Assembly: GCF_004168625.1 (NCBI RefSeq) | Contig: NZ_SDWW01000004.1 | Location: forward strand, 62,001 to 126,000 | Length of the DNA stretch: 64,000 nucleotides | Source: Pengzhenrongella frigida | Lineage (GTDB): Bacteria; Actinomycetota; Actinomycetes; Actinomycetales; Cellulomonadaceae | Direction: 5' to 3' | Part shown: positions 43,558-53,529 of the stretch, in pieces | Position numbering within the stretch: the first letter of the stretch is position 1 | Layout: each line of letters begins with the position of its first letter | Made by a program: the position numbers and the translations under genes | Notes under the pieces: generated by a model | Databases searched by the model: none | What the model saw: the letters and a program-made list of their open reading frames with translations, nothing else | Told to the model about the DNA's origin: nothing

Positions 43558-44301
43558 TCAAGTATGAGCCGGGAGAGCCAGCCGAGGGTCGGTGCTCGTG
43601 CGCCCCGCGACGAGGCCGTCGAGGTACGCACGGTCCGCTTGCAGGCGCCGTGCGAGCTCGGCCGCGTTGCCGACGTGCCCGTGCCCGGGGACCAGCACGT
43701 CGACCCCGTGCTCGCGGGCGGCGGACTCGAGCGCGTCCAGAGCGGTCCGGTAGTCGCCGATCGGGTCCACCGCCTCGACGTCGAGCAGGGGGATCTCGAG
43801 GTCGGAGAGCATGTCGCCGGCGAGCAGGACGCCCGCGTGCGGGATCACCAGGCCGGCGTGGCCGGGGCAGTGGGCCTCGTGCCCGACGACGACCACGCGC
43901 GGACCGTCCCACGGGAGCGTGCTCGCGCCGTCGGGCAGGGGCTGGACCATCCCGGTCAGGTCGCGGTCGTGCCCGGGTGCTGCGGCCTCGGTCTTGGCGA
44001 GCACGTCGGGCCGGTCGGCGAGGGCGTGCTCCGCGCCCCGGCGGGTCGCCCACCGCGGTCCGTCGCCGAGCTCGGCCGCCCAGAGCAGGTGGTCCCAGTG
44101 CGGGTGGGTGGAGAAGCCCGCCGCGACGGACCAGCCGCGATCCCGGATCGCCCGCGCCAGGGCGGCGACCTCGGCGACGGTGATCCCCGGGTCGACCACG
44201 AGGCACGCGCCGTCGTCCCCGACGACCACGGTGGTCAGGGACGTCCAGATCTCGGCCGTGGCCGTCCATACCCCGGGCGCGACCTCGGTGAGCTCACGCA
44301 T
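43558..44301 (-). CDS. MBL-fold metallo-hydrolase
   Basis: 247 aa from ATG 44301 (GGAGG 12 bases upstream); ATG 44376 would add a 25-residue Ala/Pro-rich leader and is the alternative. The zinc-binding signature THPHWDH is at 65-71, with later ligands in [18 protein letters not shown] and LVPGHGHVG. The family covers hydrolases of thioesters, lactones and similar substrates; the substrate here is unknown. It is the last gene of a unit after map and ppgK, though functional connection to them is not evident. Confidence 0.88.
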   Translation of the reverse strand: MRELTEVAPGVWTATAEIWTSLTTVVVGDDGACLVVDPGITVAEVAALARAIRDRGWSVAAGFSTHPHWDHLLWAAELGDGPRWATRRGAEHALADRPDVLAKTEAAAPGHDRDLTGMVQPLPDGASTLPWDGPRVVVVGHEAHCPGHAGLVIPHAGVLLAGDMLSDLEIPLLDVEAVDPIGDYRTALDALESAAREHGVDVLVPGHGHVGNAAELARRLQADRAYLDGLVAGRTSTDPRLALPAHT

Positions 44302-44382
44302 CGGAGCCGCCGGCCTCCCGGCCGCGGGCGGGCCCGACGACGCCCACGCTGCGGTGCCCGGGGCGTCGTCGGCCATGAGGCG

Positions 44383-45174
44383 TCAGTGCTGCGGTTTGGC
44401 GGCGCGGGCAGCGAGGGCGGCGGCGCCGACGATGCCCGCCGCGTTGCGCAGCTGCGCCGGCACGATCGGGGCGCGCAGGTGCAGCAGCGGCAGGAACTTC
44501 GCGTGGTTCTTGCTGACCCCGCCGCCGACGACGATCAGATCGGGCCACAGCAGGTCCTCGAGCGTGCCGTAGTACCGCTGCAGCCGCTTGGCCCACTCCT
44601 CCCAGCTGAGCTTGTCGCGGTCCCGCGCGCCGTCGGAGGCCTGCGACTCGGCGTCGAGCCCGTCGATCTCCAGGTGGCCCAGCTCGAGGTTCGGGACGAG
44701 CACGCCGTCCACGACCATCGCCGTGCCGATCCCGGTGCCGAGCGTGGTGATGAGGGTGACCCCGTTCGTGCCCCGTGCGGCGCCGTAGGTGGCCTCGGCG
44801 TACCCGGCGGCGTCGGCGTCGTTGAACGCGACCACCTTGCGCCCGAGGGCCTTGCCCAGGACGGCCTCGATGTTGGTGCCGATCCAGGAGGAGTCGACGT
44901 TCGCGGCGCTACGCGCGATCCCGTGCTGGACGACGGCGGGGAACGTGACCCCGACCGGTACGTCGAGCGGCAGGTGGAACGACTCCACGACCTTGGCGAC
45001 GACGGCGGCCACCGCGGCCGGGGTCGACACCTCGGGGGTCGGGATCCGCACCCTCTCCGCGGCGAACTCGCCGCGCTCCAGGTCGACGGGCGCACCCTTG
45101 ATACCGCTTCCGCCGATGTCGACGCCGAACGCGAGGGTTGGCGTGGACTTCTTCGTCCCAGTGGTCTGGCTCAT
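44383..45174 (-). CDS. ppgK: Polyphosphate glucokinase
   Basis: A ROK-family kinase of 263 aa that phosphorylates glucose with polyphosphate (and usually ATP). The N-terminal phosphate loop is [14 protein letters not shown], the catalytic Asp is in [15 protein letters not shown], and [15 protein letters not shown] and [18 protein letters not shown] are the family markers that separate PPGK from ordinary glucokinase. It can capture glucose released by the GH13 enzymes encoded at the start of the window. ATG 45174 overlaps the map stop (ATGA). Confidence 0.95.
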   Translation of the reverse strand: MSQTTGTKKSTPTLAFGVDIGGSGIKGAPVDLERGEFAAERVRIPTPEVSTPAAVAAVVAKVVESFHLPLDVPVGVTFPAVVQHGIARSAANVDSSWIGTNIEAVLGKALGRKVVAFNDADAAGYAEATYGAARGTNGVTLITTLGTGIGTAMVVDGVLVPNLELGHLEIDGLDAESQASDGARDRDKLSWEEWAKRLQRYYGTLEDLLWPDLIVVGGGVSKNHAKFLPLLHLRAPIVPAQLRNAAGIVGAAALAARAAKPQH

Positions 45175-46043
45175 GGCAGGGTCAGAATCTCCGCTCCGAT
45201 GTCGGTCACGAGCAGGGTGTGCTCGAACTGTGCTGTCAGGGAGCCGTCCGCGGTCAGGACGGTCCAGTCGTCGTCCCACATGATGCACTCCTGGGTGCCC
45301 AGGGTGAGCATCGGCTCGATGGTGAACACCATCCCGGGCTCGATCACGGTGGCGTAGTCGGGCGCCGAGTCGTAGTGCGGGATCACGAGGCCCGAGTGGA
45401 ACGCCGGGCCGACGCCGTGGCCGGTGTAGTCGCGCACGACGCCGTAGTTGAAGCGACGGGCGTACTTCTCGATCACCCGGCCGAGCACGTTGACCTCGCG
45501 GCCCGGGACCACGGCCTTGATCGCGCGAGCGAGCGACTCGCGCGTGCGCTCGATGAGCAGCGCGGCAGGTTCGGAGATCTCCCCGACGCCGAAGGTCGCG
45601 CAGTTGTCGCCGTGCACGCCGTCCAGGTACGCGGTGATGTCGACCTTCACGATGTCGCCGTCCTGCAGGACGCTCGAGTCCGGGATCCCGTGGCAGATGA
45701 CCTCGTTGACCGACGTGCACAGCGACTTCGGGAAGCCGCGGTAGCCGAGCGTGGACGGGTACGCGCCGTGGTCGATCATGAACTCGTGGCCGATCCGGTC
45801 CAGCTCGTCGGTCGTGATGCCGGGAGCGACCGCCTTGCCGACCTCGACCAGGGCCTGGGCCGCGATCCGGCCGGCGATCCGGATCTTGTGGATCGTCTCG
45901 GCATCGTTGACGTCGCTGCCGCGGTACGGGGTGGGGGCCGACTTGCCGACGTACTCGGGCCGGGCGATCGTGCTCGGCACCTTGCGACGGGGACTGATCG
46001 TCCCGGGGGTCACACTTCGACTAGTCCTGCTCGCAGTCGCCAT
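45171..46043 (-). CDS. map: Methionine aminopeptidase, type I
   Basis: Removes N-terminal methionine from nascent proteins after deformylation; 290 aa from ATG 46043 (ATG 46064 is an alternative). The five metal ligands are placed in [16 protein letters not shown] (two Asp), [11 protein letters not shown] (His), FTIEPML (Glu) and [10 protein letters not shown] (Glu). The 40-residue N-terminal extension ([20 protein letters not shown]) is typical of actinobacterial MapB proteins. It is translationally coupled to ppgK. Confidence 0.95.
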   Translation of the reverse strand: MATASRTSRSVTPGTISPRRKVPSTIARPEYVGKSAPTPYRGSDVNDAETIHKIRIAGRIAAQALVEVGKAVAPGITTDELDRIGHEFMIDHGAYPSTLGYRGFPKSLCTSVNEVICHGIPDSSVLQDGDIVKVDITAYLDGVHGDNCATFGVGEISEPAALLIERTRESLARAIKAVVPGREVNVLGRVIEKYARRFNYGVVRDYTGHGVGPAFHSGLVIPHYDSAPDYATVIEPGMVFTIEPMLTLGTQECIMWDDDWTVLTADGSLTAQFEHTLLVTDIGAEILTLP

Positions 46044-46099
46044 GGCTGGCAGTGTACGGACCATGACGCCCGGTTCCGGGCAGGGAGGGGAGGTCCGTG

Positions 46100-46291
46100 A
46101 TGGCAGGCACCGAGGGGCCCCGCACGTACTGGTTCAACATCGTCACCAAGCAGGTCGAGGAGGGGCACCACAGCGGGTGGCAGGACCTGATGGGGCCGTA
46201 CTCGACCCGCGAGGCCGCCGAGCACGCGCTCGAGCAGGCGGCCGTGCGCAACAAGGTCTGGGACGAGCAGGACGAGCAGGACGAGCGGTGA
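46100..46291 (+). CDS. Small conserved SPOR-like protein
   Basis: 63 aa from ATG 46100 with GGAGGGGAGG 6 bases upstream. The sequence [20 protein letters not shown], then [17 protein letters not shown] has the single-domain pattern of small actinobacterial proteins usually labelled SPOR-domain or, wrongly, methionine aminopeptidase. The C-terminus is a DEQ repeat. It is divergent from map. Function unknown. Confidence 0.8.
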   Translation: MAGTEGPRTYWFNIVTKQVEEGHHSGWQDLMGPYSTREAAEHALEQAAVRNKVWDEQDEQDER

Positions 46292-46316
46292 CCCGTCTCG
46301 CCGGTCACCGCTCGTC
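46280..46316 (+). terminator. Hairpin overlapping the stop codon of the small SPOR-like gene
   Basis: A perfect 14-bp stem, 46280-46293 with 46303-46316, around a 9-nt loop. The stop codon TGA (46289-46291) lies within the left arm. Confidence 0.7.
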
Positions 46317-46360
46317 GCTGCCGGCACTGCTGGCACCGCCGGCCCTGCTGGTACTGCCGG

Positions 46361-46380
46361 GTCCGGGGTCACCCCCGGAC
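46361..46380 (-). terminator. Hairpin downstream of panB
   Basis: GTCCGGGG (46361-46368) pairs with CCCCGGAC (46373-46380) around TCAC, just after the panB stop. Confidence 0.6.
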
Positions 46381-46385
46381 GGCCG

Positions 46386-47246
46386 CTACTCGAGGAACGA
46401 GTGCGCGGCGTCGGGGAACGTGCCCGTGCGGACCTCCCGGGCGTAGGCGGCGGCCGCGTCCCGCAGCGCGGTCCCGACCTGCCCGAACTGCTTGGAGAAG
46501 CTCGGCGACCAGTCGCCCATCCCGGCCATGTCGAGCCAGACGAGCACCTGACCGTCGCAGCTCGGGCCGGCGCCGATGCCGATGGTCGGGATGTGCAGGA
46601 TCTCGGTCACGCGCGCGGCCAGCGGAGCCGGCACCATCTCGAGGACGACGGCGACCGCCCCCGCCTCCTGCAGCGCGATCGCGTCCTCGCACAGCCGCTC
46701 GGCGTCCTCGTCGCCTCGGCCCTGCACGCGCTTGCCGCCGAGCAGGTTCTCCGACTGGGGCGTGAAGCCGAGGTGCCCGACGACCGGGATGCCGGCGTCG
46801 GTGAGCATGCGGACCTGGGCCGCGACCCGACGGCCGCCCTCGAACTTGACCGCGTGCGCGCCACCTTCCTTGAGCATGCGCACGGCGGTGAAGAACGCCT
46901 GTTCGGCTGAGGCCTCGTAGGAACCGAACGGCAGATCGGCGACCACGAACGCACGTCTGCACGCGGCGCTGACCGCCCGCACCGCGGGGATGAGCTCGTC
47001 CACGGTCACGGGCAGCGTCGAGTCGGCACCCAGCATGGTGTTGCCGATCGAGTCGCCGATGAGCAGCATGTCGATGCCGGCCTCGTCGAAGATCCGGGCC
47101 GTCGGGTAGTCGTAGGCGGTGAGCATGGTCAGCCGCTCACCGCGCTCCTTCGCCTCCCGCAGGTGATGCACCCGGACCCGCTTGGGCTTGGGGGTGACGG
47201 CGGGCAGGGGGGCAGACGCCGGCGAACCGGCGGCGGACTCGATCAT
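46386..47246 (-). CDS. panB: 3-methyl-2-oxobutanoate hydroxymethyltransferase
   Basis: The first step of pantothenate synthesis, transferring a hydroxymethyl group from methylene-tetrahydrofolate to ketoisovalerate; 286 aa. Family motifs are [52 protein letters not shown] and [14 protein letters not shown], with the Mg ligands in GDS and the catalytic Glu in LEMVP. The first 20 residues are an Ala/Pro-rich extension. AAGGAG lies 8 bases before ATG 47246. It is 22 bp downstream of nadE, a plausible cofactor-synthesis pair. Confidence 0.95.
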   Translation of the reverse strand: MIESAAGSPASAPLPAVTPKPKRVRVHHLREAKERGERLTMLTAYDYPTARIFDEAGIDMLLIGDSIGNTMLGADSTLPVTVDELIPAVRAVSAACRRAFVVADLPFGSYEASAEQAFFTAVRMLKEGGAHAVKFEGGRRVAAQVRMLTDAGIPVVGHLGFTPQSENLLGGKRVQGRGDEDAERLCEDAIALQEAGAVAVVLEMVPAPLAARVTEILHIPTIGIGAGPSCDGQVLVWLDMAGMGDWSPSFSKQFGQVGTALRDAAAAYAREVRTGTFPDAAHSFLE

Positions 47247-47268
47247 CGAAGAAGCTCCTTGTGGGTGC

Positions 47269-48927
47269 TCACGGCTCGCGCCAAAGCGACGTGATGGGAA
47301 GCCTACGGTCCCGACCGAAGGCGAGACCCGTGACTTTCGGACCGAGCGGGTACTGCCGTCGCTTCCACTCGGCGCGGTCCACGAGCGAGAGCACCTTCTC
47401 GACGATCTCCGGGTCGAAGCCGCGAGCGAGCAGCTCGGCGCGGCCCTCCGCGTTCTCGACGTACGCGTCGAGCACCTCGTCGAGCAGGTCGTACGGCGGC
47501 AGGGAGTCCTGGTCGACCTGGTCGGGGCGCAGCTCGGCCGACGGGGGCTTGGTGATCGAGCTCTCCGGGATCGGCGGCAGCTCGCCCGCGTCGAGGGCGG
47601 CGTTGTTGCGCCAGCGGGCGAGGGCCCAGACCCGGGACTTGTCGACGTCCTTGAGCGGCGCGTACCCCCCGACGGCGTCGCCGTAGATCGTGGAGTAGCC
47701 GACGGCGAGCTCGGACTTGTTGCCGGTGGCGAGCACGAGATGGCCCTCGGCGTTGGACAGCCCCATGAGGATCACGCCGCGCACCCGCGCCTGCAGGTTC
47801 TCCGCCGCGACGCCCTCCAACCCGAGCTCGGCCTCGAACACGTCGACCATCGGCTTGATCGGCTGGATGCGGTAGTCGGCACCGAGGCGTTTGGCCAGGT
47901 CGGCGGCGTCGTCCTTGGAGTGCTCGGACGAGTAGCGCGAGGGCATCGAGACGCCGACGACGTGGCTCCCGCCGATCGCGTCGGCGCTGATCGCCGCGAC
48001 CAGCGCGGAGTCGATCCCGCCGGACAGCCCCAGCACGACCGAGCGGAAGCCGTTCTTGCGGATGTAGCCCGCCAGCCCGGTCTGGACGGCGCGATAGATC
48101 TCCTCGTCGACCTCGAGCTCGGGGGCGAGCTCGCCTCGGGCGGGGGGCTGCGCGTCGTCGGCGAGGTCCCACATGAGCAGGTGCTCGACGAACTGCGGTG
48201 CGCGGGCGAGCAGGGTGCCGTCCGCGCCGACCACGAACGAGCCGCCGTCGAACACGAGGTCGTCCTGGCCGCCGACCATGTTGACGTAGGCGACCGGGGC
48301 GCCCACCTCGTGGGCACGGCGGGCGGCGAGCTCGGTGCGCAGGTGGCCCTTGCCCTCTTCGAACGGTGAGCCGTTGATCACCACGAGGAGCGCGATGTCG
48401 GCGTCGTCCATGGCGGCGACCGGCCCGCCGTCCTGCCAGATGTCCTCGCAGATGACGAGGCCGACACGTCGCCCGCAGACCTCGAGCACGCAGGCCCGGG
48501 TGCCCGCTGCGAAGATGCGGTACTCGTCGAAGACGCCGTAGTTGGGCAGGTGGTGCTTGTCGTACCGGGCCTGGACCTGGCCGTGGTGCAGCACGACCGC
48601 CTGGTTGGTGGGCCGGGCCGGGCTCCCGTCGGGTGCCGACCGGAGCTCCTCGCCCACACTCCCGACGACCACGACGAGTCCGCCGAGCCCCTCCGCCTCG
48701 AGCAGGGCGGCGGTGGCCTGCAGGGCGGCCTCGGCCCCGCGCCGGAACGACGCGCGCAGTGCGAGGTCCTCGATCGGGTAGCCGGTGACGGTCATCTCGG
48801 GGAAGGCCACGAGGTCCGCGCCGGCCGCTGCCGCCCGGCGGGACCACTCGAGCACGGCCTGGGTGTTTGCCTCCAGGTCGCCGACACAGGTGTCGATCTG
48901 AGCCAGCGCGATCCGTACGTTTGCCAT
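47269..48927 (-). CDS. nadE: Glutamine-dependent NAD+ synthetase
   Basis: Converts nicotinate adenine dinucleotide to NAD+ using glutamine nitrogen; 552 aa from ATG 48927. The N-terminal nitrilase-type glutaminase has Glu in FPEMTVTGY, Lys in [16 protein letters not shown] and Cys in [10 protein letters not shown]. The C-terminal synthetase has the P-loop [12 protein letters not shown] near 301 and [12 protein letters not shown]. At 552 aa it belongs to the shorter glutamine-dependent group rather than the 680-aa mycobacterial type. Upstream in-frame codons to 48957 are unlikely. Confidence 0.95.
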   Translation of the reverse strand: MANVRIALAQIDTCVGDLEANTQAVLEWSRRAAAAGADLVAFPEMTVTGYPIEDLALRASFRRGAEAALQATAALLEAEGLGGLVVVVGSVGEELRSAPDGSPARPTNQAVVLHHGQVQARYDKHHLPNYGVFDEYRIFAAGTRACVLEVCGRRVGLVICEDIWQDGGPVAAMDDADIALLVVINGSPFEEGKGHLRTELAARRAHEVGAPVAYVNMVGGQDDLVFDGGSFVVGADGTLLARAPQFVEHLLMWDLADDAQPPARGELAPELEVDEEIYRAVQTGLAGYIRKNGFRSVVLGLSGGIDSALVAAISADAIGGSHVVGVSMPSRYSSEHSKDDAADLAKRLGADYRIQPIKPMVDVFEAELGLEGVAAENLQARVRGVILMGLSNAEGHLVLATGNKSELAVGYSTIYGDAVGGYAPLKDVDKSRVWALARWRNNAALDAGELPPIPESSITKPPSAELRPDQVDQDSLPPYDLLDEVLDAYVENAEGRAELLARGFDPEIVEKVLSLVDRAEWKRRQYPLGPKVTGLAFGRDRRLPITSLWREP

Positions 48928-49052
48928 GCGAACGAGCCTAGGCCCGCCCGAGGACACCGACGGCAGCCCGGGTCTGCCCCGGCCGTCCGCGCGTCGAGAG
49001 GGGGGTGCCGGGCGGGCGGGAGTTGAGCCGGGGACGGATTGCGGCGTGGTCT

Positions 49053-49068
49053 GTCACGAGGTGGAAAC
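49053..49068 (+). promoter_or_regulatory. GlnR box upstream of glnA2
   Basis: GTCAC-N6-GAAAC (49053-49057, 49064-49068) matches the actinobacterial GlnR element gTnAC-n6-GaAAC exactly. It lies 22 bp before the start codon, close enough to overlap the transcription start. Confidence 0.6.
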
Positions 49069-49090
49069 ATCTATCGGGCAGGATGGACAC

Positions 49091-50428
49091 ATGGACAGGC
49101 AGCAAGAGTTTGTGCTCCGCACAGTCGAGGAGCGCGACATCCGCTTCATTCGCCTCTGGTTCACCGACGTTCTCGGGATCCTCAAGTCGGTCGCGATCGC
49201 GCCGGCGGAGCTCGAGTCGGCGTTCTCGGAGGGCATCGGGTTCGACGGGAGCTCGATCGAGGGCCTGACCCGGGTGTACGAAGCGGACATGATCGCGCGG
49301 CCCGACCCCACGACGTTCCAGATCCTGCCGTGGCGCGGTGAGCGGCAGGGGACCGCGCGGATGTTCTGCGACATCCTCACGCCCGACGGCGAGCCGTCCC
49401 TCGCGGACTCCCGCAACGTCCTCAAGCGGGCGCTCGCCAAGGCGAGCGACCAGGGGTTCACCTTCTACACGCACCCCGAGGTCGAGTTCTACCTGTTCGA
49501 GGACCCGAAGGACCCGGCGGCGCCGCTCGTGCCCGTCGACCAGGGCGGGTACTTCGACCACGTGCCGCGCGGCACCACGCACGACTTCCGGCGCGCCGCG
49601 ATCCAGATGCTCGAGTCGATGGGCATCTCGGTCGAGTTCTCCCACCACGAGGCCGGGCCGGGGCAGAACGAGATCGACCTGCGGTACGCCGACGCGCTGA
49701 CCACGGCGGACAACCTCATGACCTTCCGGACCGTGGTCAAGGAGGTCGCCCTCGAGCAGGGCGTGTTCGCCTCGTTCATGCCGAAGCCGATGGCGGACCA
49801 CCCGGGCTCGGGCATGCACACCCACCTGTCGCTGTTCGAGGGCGACCGCAACGCGTTCAACGAGGTCGGCGGCCAGTACGAGCTGTCCAAGGTCGCGCGC
49901 AGCTTCATCGCGGGCCTGCTGCGGCACGCGCCGGAGATCACCGCGGTGACCAACCAGTACGTCAACTCCTACAAGCGGCTCTGGGGCGGCGCCGAGGCGC
50001 CGAGCTACGTCTGCTGGGGCCACAACAACCGGTCCGCCCTCGTGCGCGTGCCGATGTACAAGCCCGGCAAGGGGAACTCGAGCCGCGTGGAGTACCGCGC
50101 GCTCGACTCGGCCGCCAACCCGTACCTCGCGTTCGCGGTGCTGCTCGCCGCCGGGCTCAAGGGCATCAAGGAGGGCTACGAGCTCCCCGAGGGCGCGGAA
50201 GACGACGTCTGGGAGCTGACCGACGCCGAGCGTCGAGCGCTCGGGATCGAGCCGTTGCCGCAGTCCCTCGACCAAGCGATCGCCGTCATGGAGCGTTCGG
50301 AGCTCGTGGCCGAGACGCTCGGTGAGCACGTCTTCGACTTCGTGCTGCGCAACAAGCGGCAGGAGTGGGACGAGTACCGCGGTCAGGTCACGCCGTACGA
50401 GCTGCGACGCTTCCTGCCGATCCTGTAG
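49091..50428 (+). CDS. glnA2: Glutamine synthetase, GlnA2 type
   Basis: ATP-dependent amidation of glutamate; 445 aa. GSI signatures are FDGSSIEGLTRVYEADM (beta-grasp), HPEVEFYLFE (metal Glu), HHEAGPGQNEIDLRY, SGMHTHLSLFEG and the glutamate-binding SSRVEYRALDSAANPYLAF. The 445-aa length and the segment EGYELPEGAEDDVWEL in place of the NLYDLPPEE adenylylation site mark it as the GSI-alpha/GlnA2 type, probably not itself adenylylated. glnE follows 59 bp later, as in mycobacteria (glnA2-glnE-glnA1). The start is ATG 49091. Confidence 0.95.
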   Translation: MDRQQEFVLRTVEERDIRFIRLWFTDVLGILKSVAIAPAELESAFSEGIGFDGSSIEGLTRVYEADMIARPDPTTFQILPWRGERQGTARMFCDILTPDGEPSLADSRNVLKRALAKASDQGFTFYTHPEVEFYLFEDPKDPAAPLVPVDQGGYFDHVPRGTTHDFRRAAIQMLESMGISVEFSHHEAGPGQNEIDLRYADALTTADNLMTFRTVVKEVALEQGVFASFMPKPMADHPGSGMHTHLSLFEGDRNAFNEVGGQYELSKVARSFIAGLLRHAPEITAVTNQYVNSYKRLWGGAEAPSYVCWGHNNRSALVRVPMYKPGKGNSSRVEYRALDSAANPYLAFAVLLAAGLKGIKEGYELPEGAEDDVWELTDAERRALGIEPLPQSLDQAIAVMERSELVAETLGEHVFDFVLRNKRQEWDEYRGQVTPYELRRFLPIL

Positions 50429-50487
50429 CCGGCCCCAGGGCTGGACTGCCGGACGGGGCCGCGCGCCGCAGTCGATAGCGTGGGCCC

Positions 50488-53400
50488 GTGAGCAACCGTG
50501 GTGGAACCCTGGCAGGCAGGCTGACCCGGCTGGGTTTCGCCGACGCTCGCCGTGCGACGAGCATGTTGGCCGATCGCGCCCTGGTCGACATCATCGGTGA
50601 TGTCACCGAGGCGGACCCTGCCGGTCTGCTGCCGGCTCTCGGCGACGTGGCCGACCCCGATCAGGCCCTGCTCGCCCTCGCCCGGATCGCGGGCGTGGTG
50701 AACGCGGATGCCGCCCGACGTGCCCTGCTCGCCGGGCTGCTCACGCGGGGCGCGGGGCGGGACCGGCTCCTGGCCGTCGTCGGTGCGTCCGTCGCGATCG
50801 GTGACACCCTGGCGGCCCACCCCGACCAGCTCGCCGTCCTGGCCGACGTCACGCCTGGCACGGGCATCCCGGTCGAGGAGGTCCGGGCCGAGCTGCTCAC
50901 CGCGGTGGGCGCGGACCCGAACGCGCAGGTGCCGGTCGCCGACGTCAGCGGACCCGCCGGGTGGGACGCGATGCGCCGGTCGTACCGGCGGCGGCTGATG
51001 CGGATCGCCGCCACCGACCTCACCTCGCCCGACCCGCTGAGCCGCATGCCCGGGGTCGCGGCCGCGCTCGCCGATCTGGCCGCCGGCGCGCTCGAGGCCG
51101 CCCTCGCGCTCGCCCGCGCCGAGCTCGACGACCACGGCGTCGGGGTGCGGATCGCCGTCCTGGGCATGGGCAAGTGCGGTGGGCGCGAGCTGAACTACGT
51201 CAGCGACGTCGACGTGATCTACGTCGTCGAGCCCGCCGCCGGGGTCGACGAGGACCACGCGCTCGCGGTCGGCGCGCGGCTCGCGACCGGACTCGCCCGG
51301 GCGTGCGCGAACCCGTCGGGCGAGCCCGCGCTGTGGCCCGTGGACGCCGCCCTGCGGCCGGAGGGAAAGAACGGCCCGCTCGTGCGCACCCTGGCGAGCC
51401 ACACCGCGTACTACGAGCGCTGGGCCCGGACCTGGGAGTACCAGGCGCTGCTCAAGGCCCGCCCGGTCGCGGGGGACCGTGAGCTCGGCGAGGCGTACGT
51501 CGCGGCGATGAACCCGATGGTGTGGGCCGCCGTGAGCCGGGAGAACTTCGTGGCCGACTCCCAGGCCATGCGCCGTCGGGTCGAGGACCACGTCCCCGCG
51601 GCCGAGGCCGACCGTCAGCTCAAGCTCGGCGTCGGCGGCCTGCGGGACGTCGAGTTCACCATCCAGCTGCTCCAGCTCGTGCACGGTCGCGCCGACGAGT
51701 CGATCCGCAGCCCCAGCACGCTCACCGCGTTGTCGGCGCTCTCGGCCGGTGGGTACGTCGGGCGCGAGGACGCGGCCCGGCTCGCGGTCTGCTACCGCCT
51801 GCTGCGGGCGCTCGAGCACCGCATCCAGCTGTACCGGCTCACCCGCACCCACCTCATGCCGACGGCCGATGCGGACCTGCGTCGCCTCGCGCGGTCGGTC
51901 GGTCTGCGGGCCGAGGGGGCCGAGGGGCTGATGGAACGGTGGCGCAGCGTGCGGCGCGAGGTCCGCGGCCTGCACGAGGCGCTGTTCTACCGCCCCCTGC
52001 TGCCCGCCACGGCGCAGCTGTCCACCGAGGAGGCCAGCCTCGCGCCCGAGGCGGCCCGCGCTCGGCTCGCCGCCATCGGCTACCGCGATCCGGTCGGTGC
52101 GCTGCGGCACATCGTCGCGCTCACCGAGGGGGTCTCTCGGCGGGCCGCGATCCAGCGCCAGCTTCTGCCGGTGATGCTGGGCTGGTTCGCGGAAGGGGCC
52201 GACGCCGACGCCGGCCTGCTCAACTTCCGCCGCCTGTCGGACAAGCTCGGGACGACCCACTGGTACCTGCGGCTGCTGCGCGACTCCGGCACCGCGGCGG
52301 CGCGGCTCGCGCGGGTGCTGTCGACGTCGAAGTACGTCGCCGAGGCGCTCTCCCGATCGCCCGAGTCCGTGGCCTGGTTGGCCGACGACGCCGAGCTCGC
52401 CCCGCGTTCCCCCGAGCGGCTCGCCGCCGAGGCCGATGCGCTCCTCACCCGCGCGCACGAGCCGGTCCCGGCCGCGACCGCCCTGCGCGCGCTGCGGCGC
52501 CGGGAGCTTGCCCGGACCGGCGCGGCCGACGTGCTCGGCGTCGTGACCAGCATCTCCGCTGCCGAGAGCCTCACCGCCGCGGCCGACGTCGTGCTCGCCG
52601 GCGGGCTGCGGATCGCCCTGTACGAGACCCTGGCCGAGCGAGGTCTGGTGGAGTCGCCCACGCGGATGCTCATCGTCGCGATGGGTCGTCTCGGCGGCCG
52701 CGAGATGGGCTACTCCTCCGATGCCGACGTGATGTTCGTGCACGACCCGCTGCCGGGTCAGGACGAGCTTCTCGCGCAGCAGGTGGCGCTCTCCGTGGCG
52801 ACGCGGGTCCGTCAGCTGCTCGGCGAGGTCGGGACCGAGCCGCCGCTGGATGTCGACGCGGACCTGCGCCCGGAGGGCCGCAACGGTCCGCTGGCGCGCT
52901 CCTTCGCGTCGTATGCGGAGTACTACCAGCGCTGGTCCTCGCCGTGGGAGAGCCAGGCCCTGCTCCGGGCGCGCACGGTCGCGGGCGATGCCGGGCTCGG
53001 TGAGCGGTTCATGCAGCTGGTGGACCCGATGCGCTACCCGGAGGGCGGGCTCGAACCCGCCGTCGTGCGCGAGGTGCGGCACATCAAGGCGCGCGTCGAG
53101 GCCGAACGGCTCCCGCGCGGCGTCGAGCCGGCGCGTCACCTCAAGCTGGGGCGCGGCGGCCTGGCCGACGTCGAATGGACCGTCCAGCTGCTGCAGCTCC
53201 GGCACGCCTTCGAGGTCCCCGGCCTGCGCACGACGGCGACGCTCGATGCGCTGAACGCGGCGGTCGAGGCCGAGCTCATCGCGGCCGACGACGCCGGCAC
53301 GCTCACCGAGGCCTGGCTGCTGGCCTCACGGCTGCGCGACGCCCTGGTGCTGTGGTCGGGCCGGTCCGGCGGGGCGCACGCCGACCAGCTCCCGCACGAC

Positions 53401-53529
53401 CGCCAGGCCCTGGCCGGGCTCGCCCGCGTGCTGGGCTACCCGGCCGGGTCCGGTGCGGAGCTCGAGGAGGACTACCTGCGCGCGGCCCGGCGGTCGCGCG
53501 CCGTCGTCGAGCGCGTCTTCTACGAGTGA
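50488..53529 (+). CDS. glnE: Bifunctional glutamine synthetase adenylyltransferase/deadenylase
   Basis: Adds and removes AMP on glutamine synthetase in response to nitrogen status; 1013 aa. The protein contains two nucleotidyltransferase domains. The N-terminal (deadenylase) motif is GMGKCGGRELNYVSDVDV near 226-243 and the C-terminal (adenylylase) motif is MGRLGGREMGYSSDADV near 731-747, each followed by PARV/PII-uridylyl-type helical regions (KLGVGGLRDVEFTIQLLQL, KLGRGGLADVEWTVQLLQL). The start is GTG 50488. It overlaps the following convergent gene by 10 bp at the 3' end. Its natural target GlnA1 is outside the window. Confidence 0.96.
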   Translation: MSNRGGTLAGRLTRLGFADARRATSMLADRALVDIIGDVTEADPAGLLPALGDVADPDQALLALARIAGVVNADAARRALLAGLLTRGAGRDRLLAVVGASVAIGDTLAAHPDQLAVLADVTPGTGIPVEEVRAELLTAVGADPNAQVPVADVSGPAGWDAMRRSYRRRLMRIAATDLTSPDPLSRMPGVAAALADLAAGALEAALALARAELDDHGVGVRIAVLGMGKCGGRELNYVSDVDVIYVVEPAAGVDEDHALAVGARLATGLARACANPSGEPALWPVDAALRPEGKNGPLVRTLASHTAYYERWARTWEYQALLKARPVAGDRELGEAYVAAMNPMVWAAVSRENFVADSQAMRRRVEDHVPAAEADRQLKLGVGGLRDVEFTIQLLQLVHGRADESIRSPSTLTALSALSAGGYVGREDAARLAVCYRLLRALEHRIQLYRLTRTHLMPTADADLRRLARSVGLRAEGAEGLMERWRSVRREVRGLHEALFYRPLLPATAQLSTEEASLAPEAARARLAAIGYRDPVGALRHIVALTEGVSRRAAIQRQLLPVMLGWFAEGADADAGLLNFRRLSDKLGTTHWYLRLLRDSGTAAARLARVLSTSKYVAEALSRSPESVAWLADDAELAPRSPERLAAEADALLTRAHEPVPAATALRALRRRELARTGAADVLGVVTSISAAESLTAAADVVLAGGLRIALYETLAERGLVESPTRMLIVAMGRLGGREMGYSSDADVMFVHDPLPGQDELLAQQVALSVATRVRQLLGEVGTEPPLDVDADLRPEGRNGPLARSFASYAEYYQRWSSPWESQALLRARTVAGDAGLGERFMQLVDPMRYPEGGLEPAVVREVRHIKARVEAERLPRGVEPARHLKLGRGGLADVEWTVQLLQLRHAFEVPGLRTTATLDALNAAVEAELIAADDAGTLTEAWLLASRLRDALVLWSGRSGGAHADQLPHDRQALAGLARVLGYPAGSGAELEEDYLRAARRSRAVVERVFYE

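Noticed and set aside
43558-44376. Start of the MBL hydrolase at ATG 44376
   Set aside because: Adds 25 Ala/Pro-rich residues without a ribosome binding site; ATG 44301 has GGAGG upstream and begins at the fold. Kept as an alternative.
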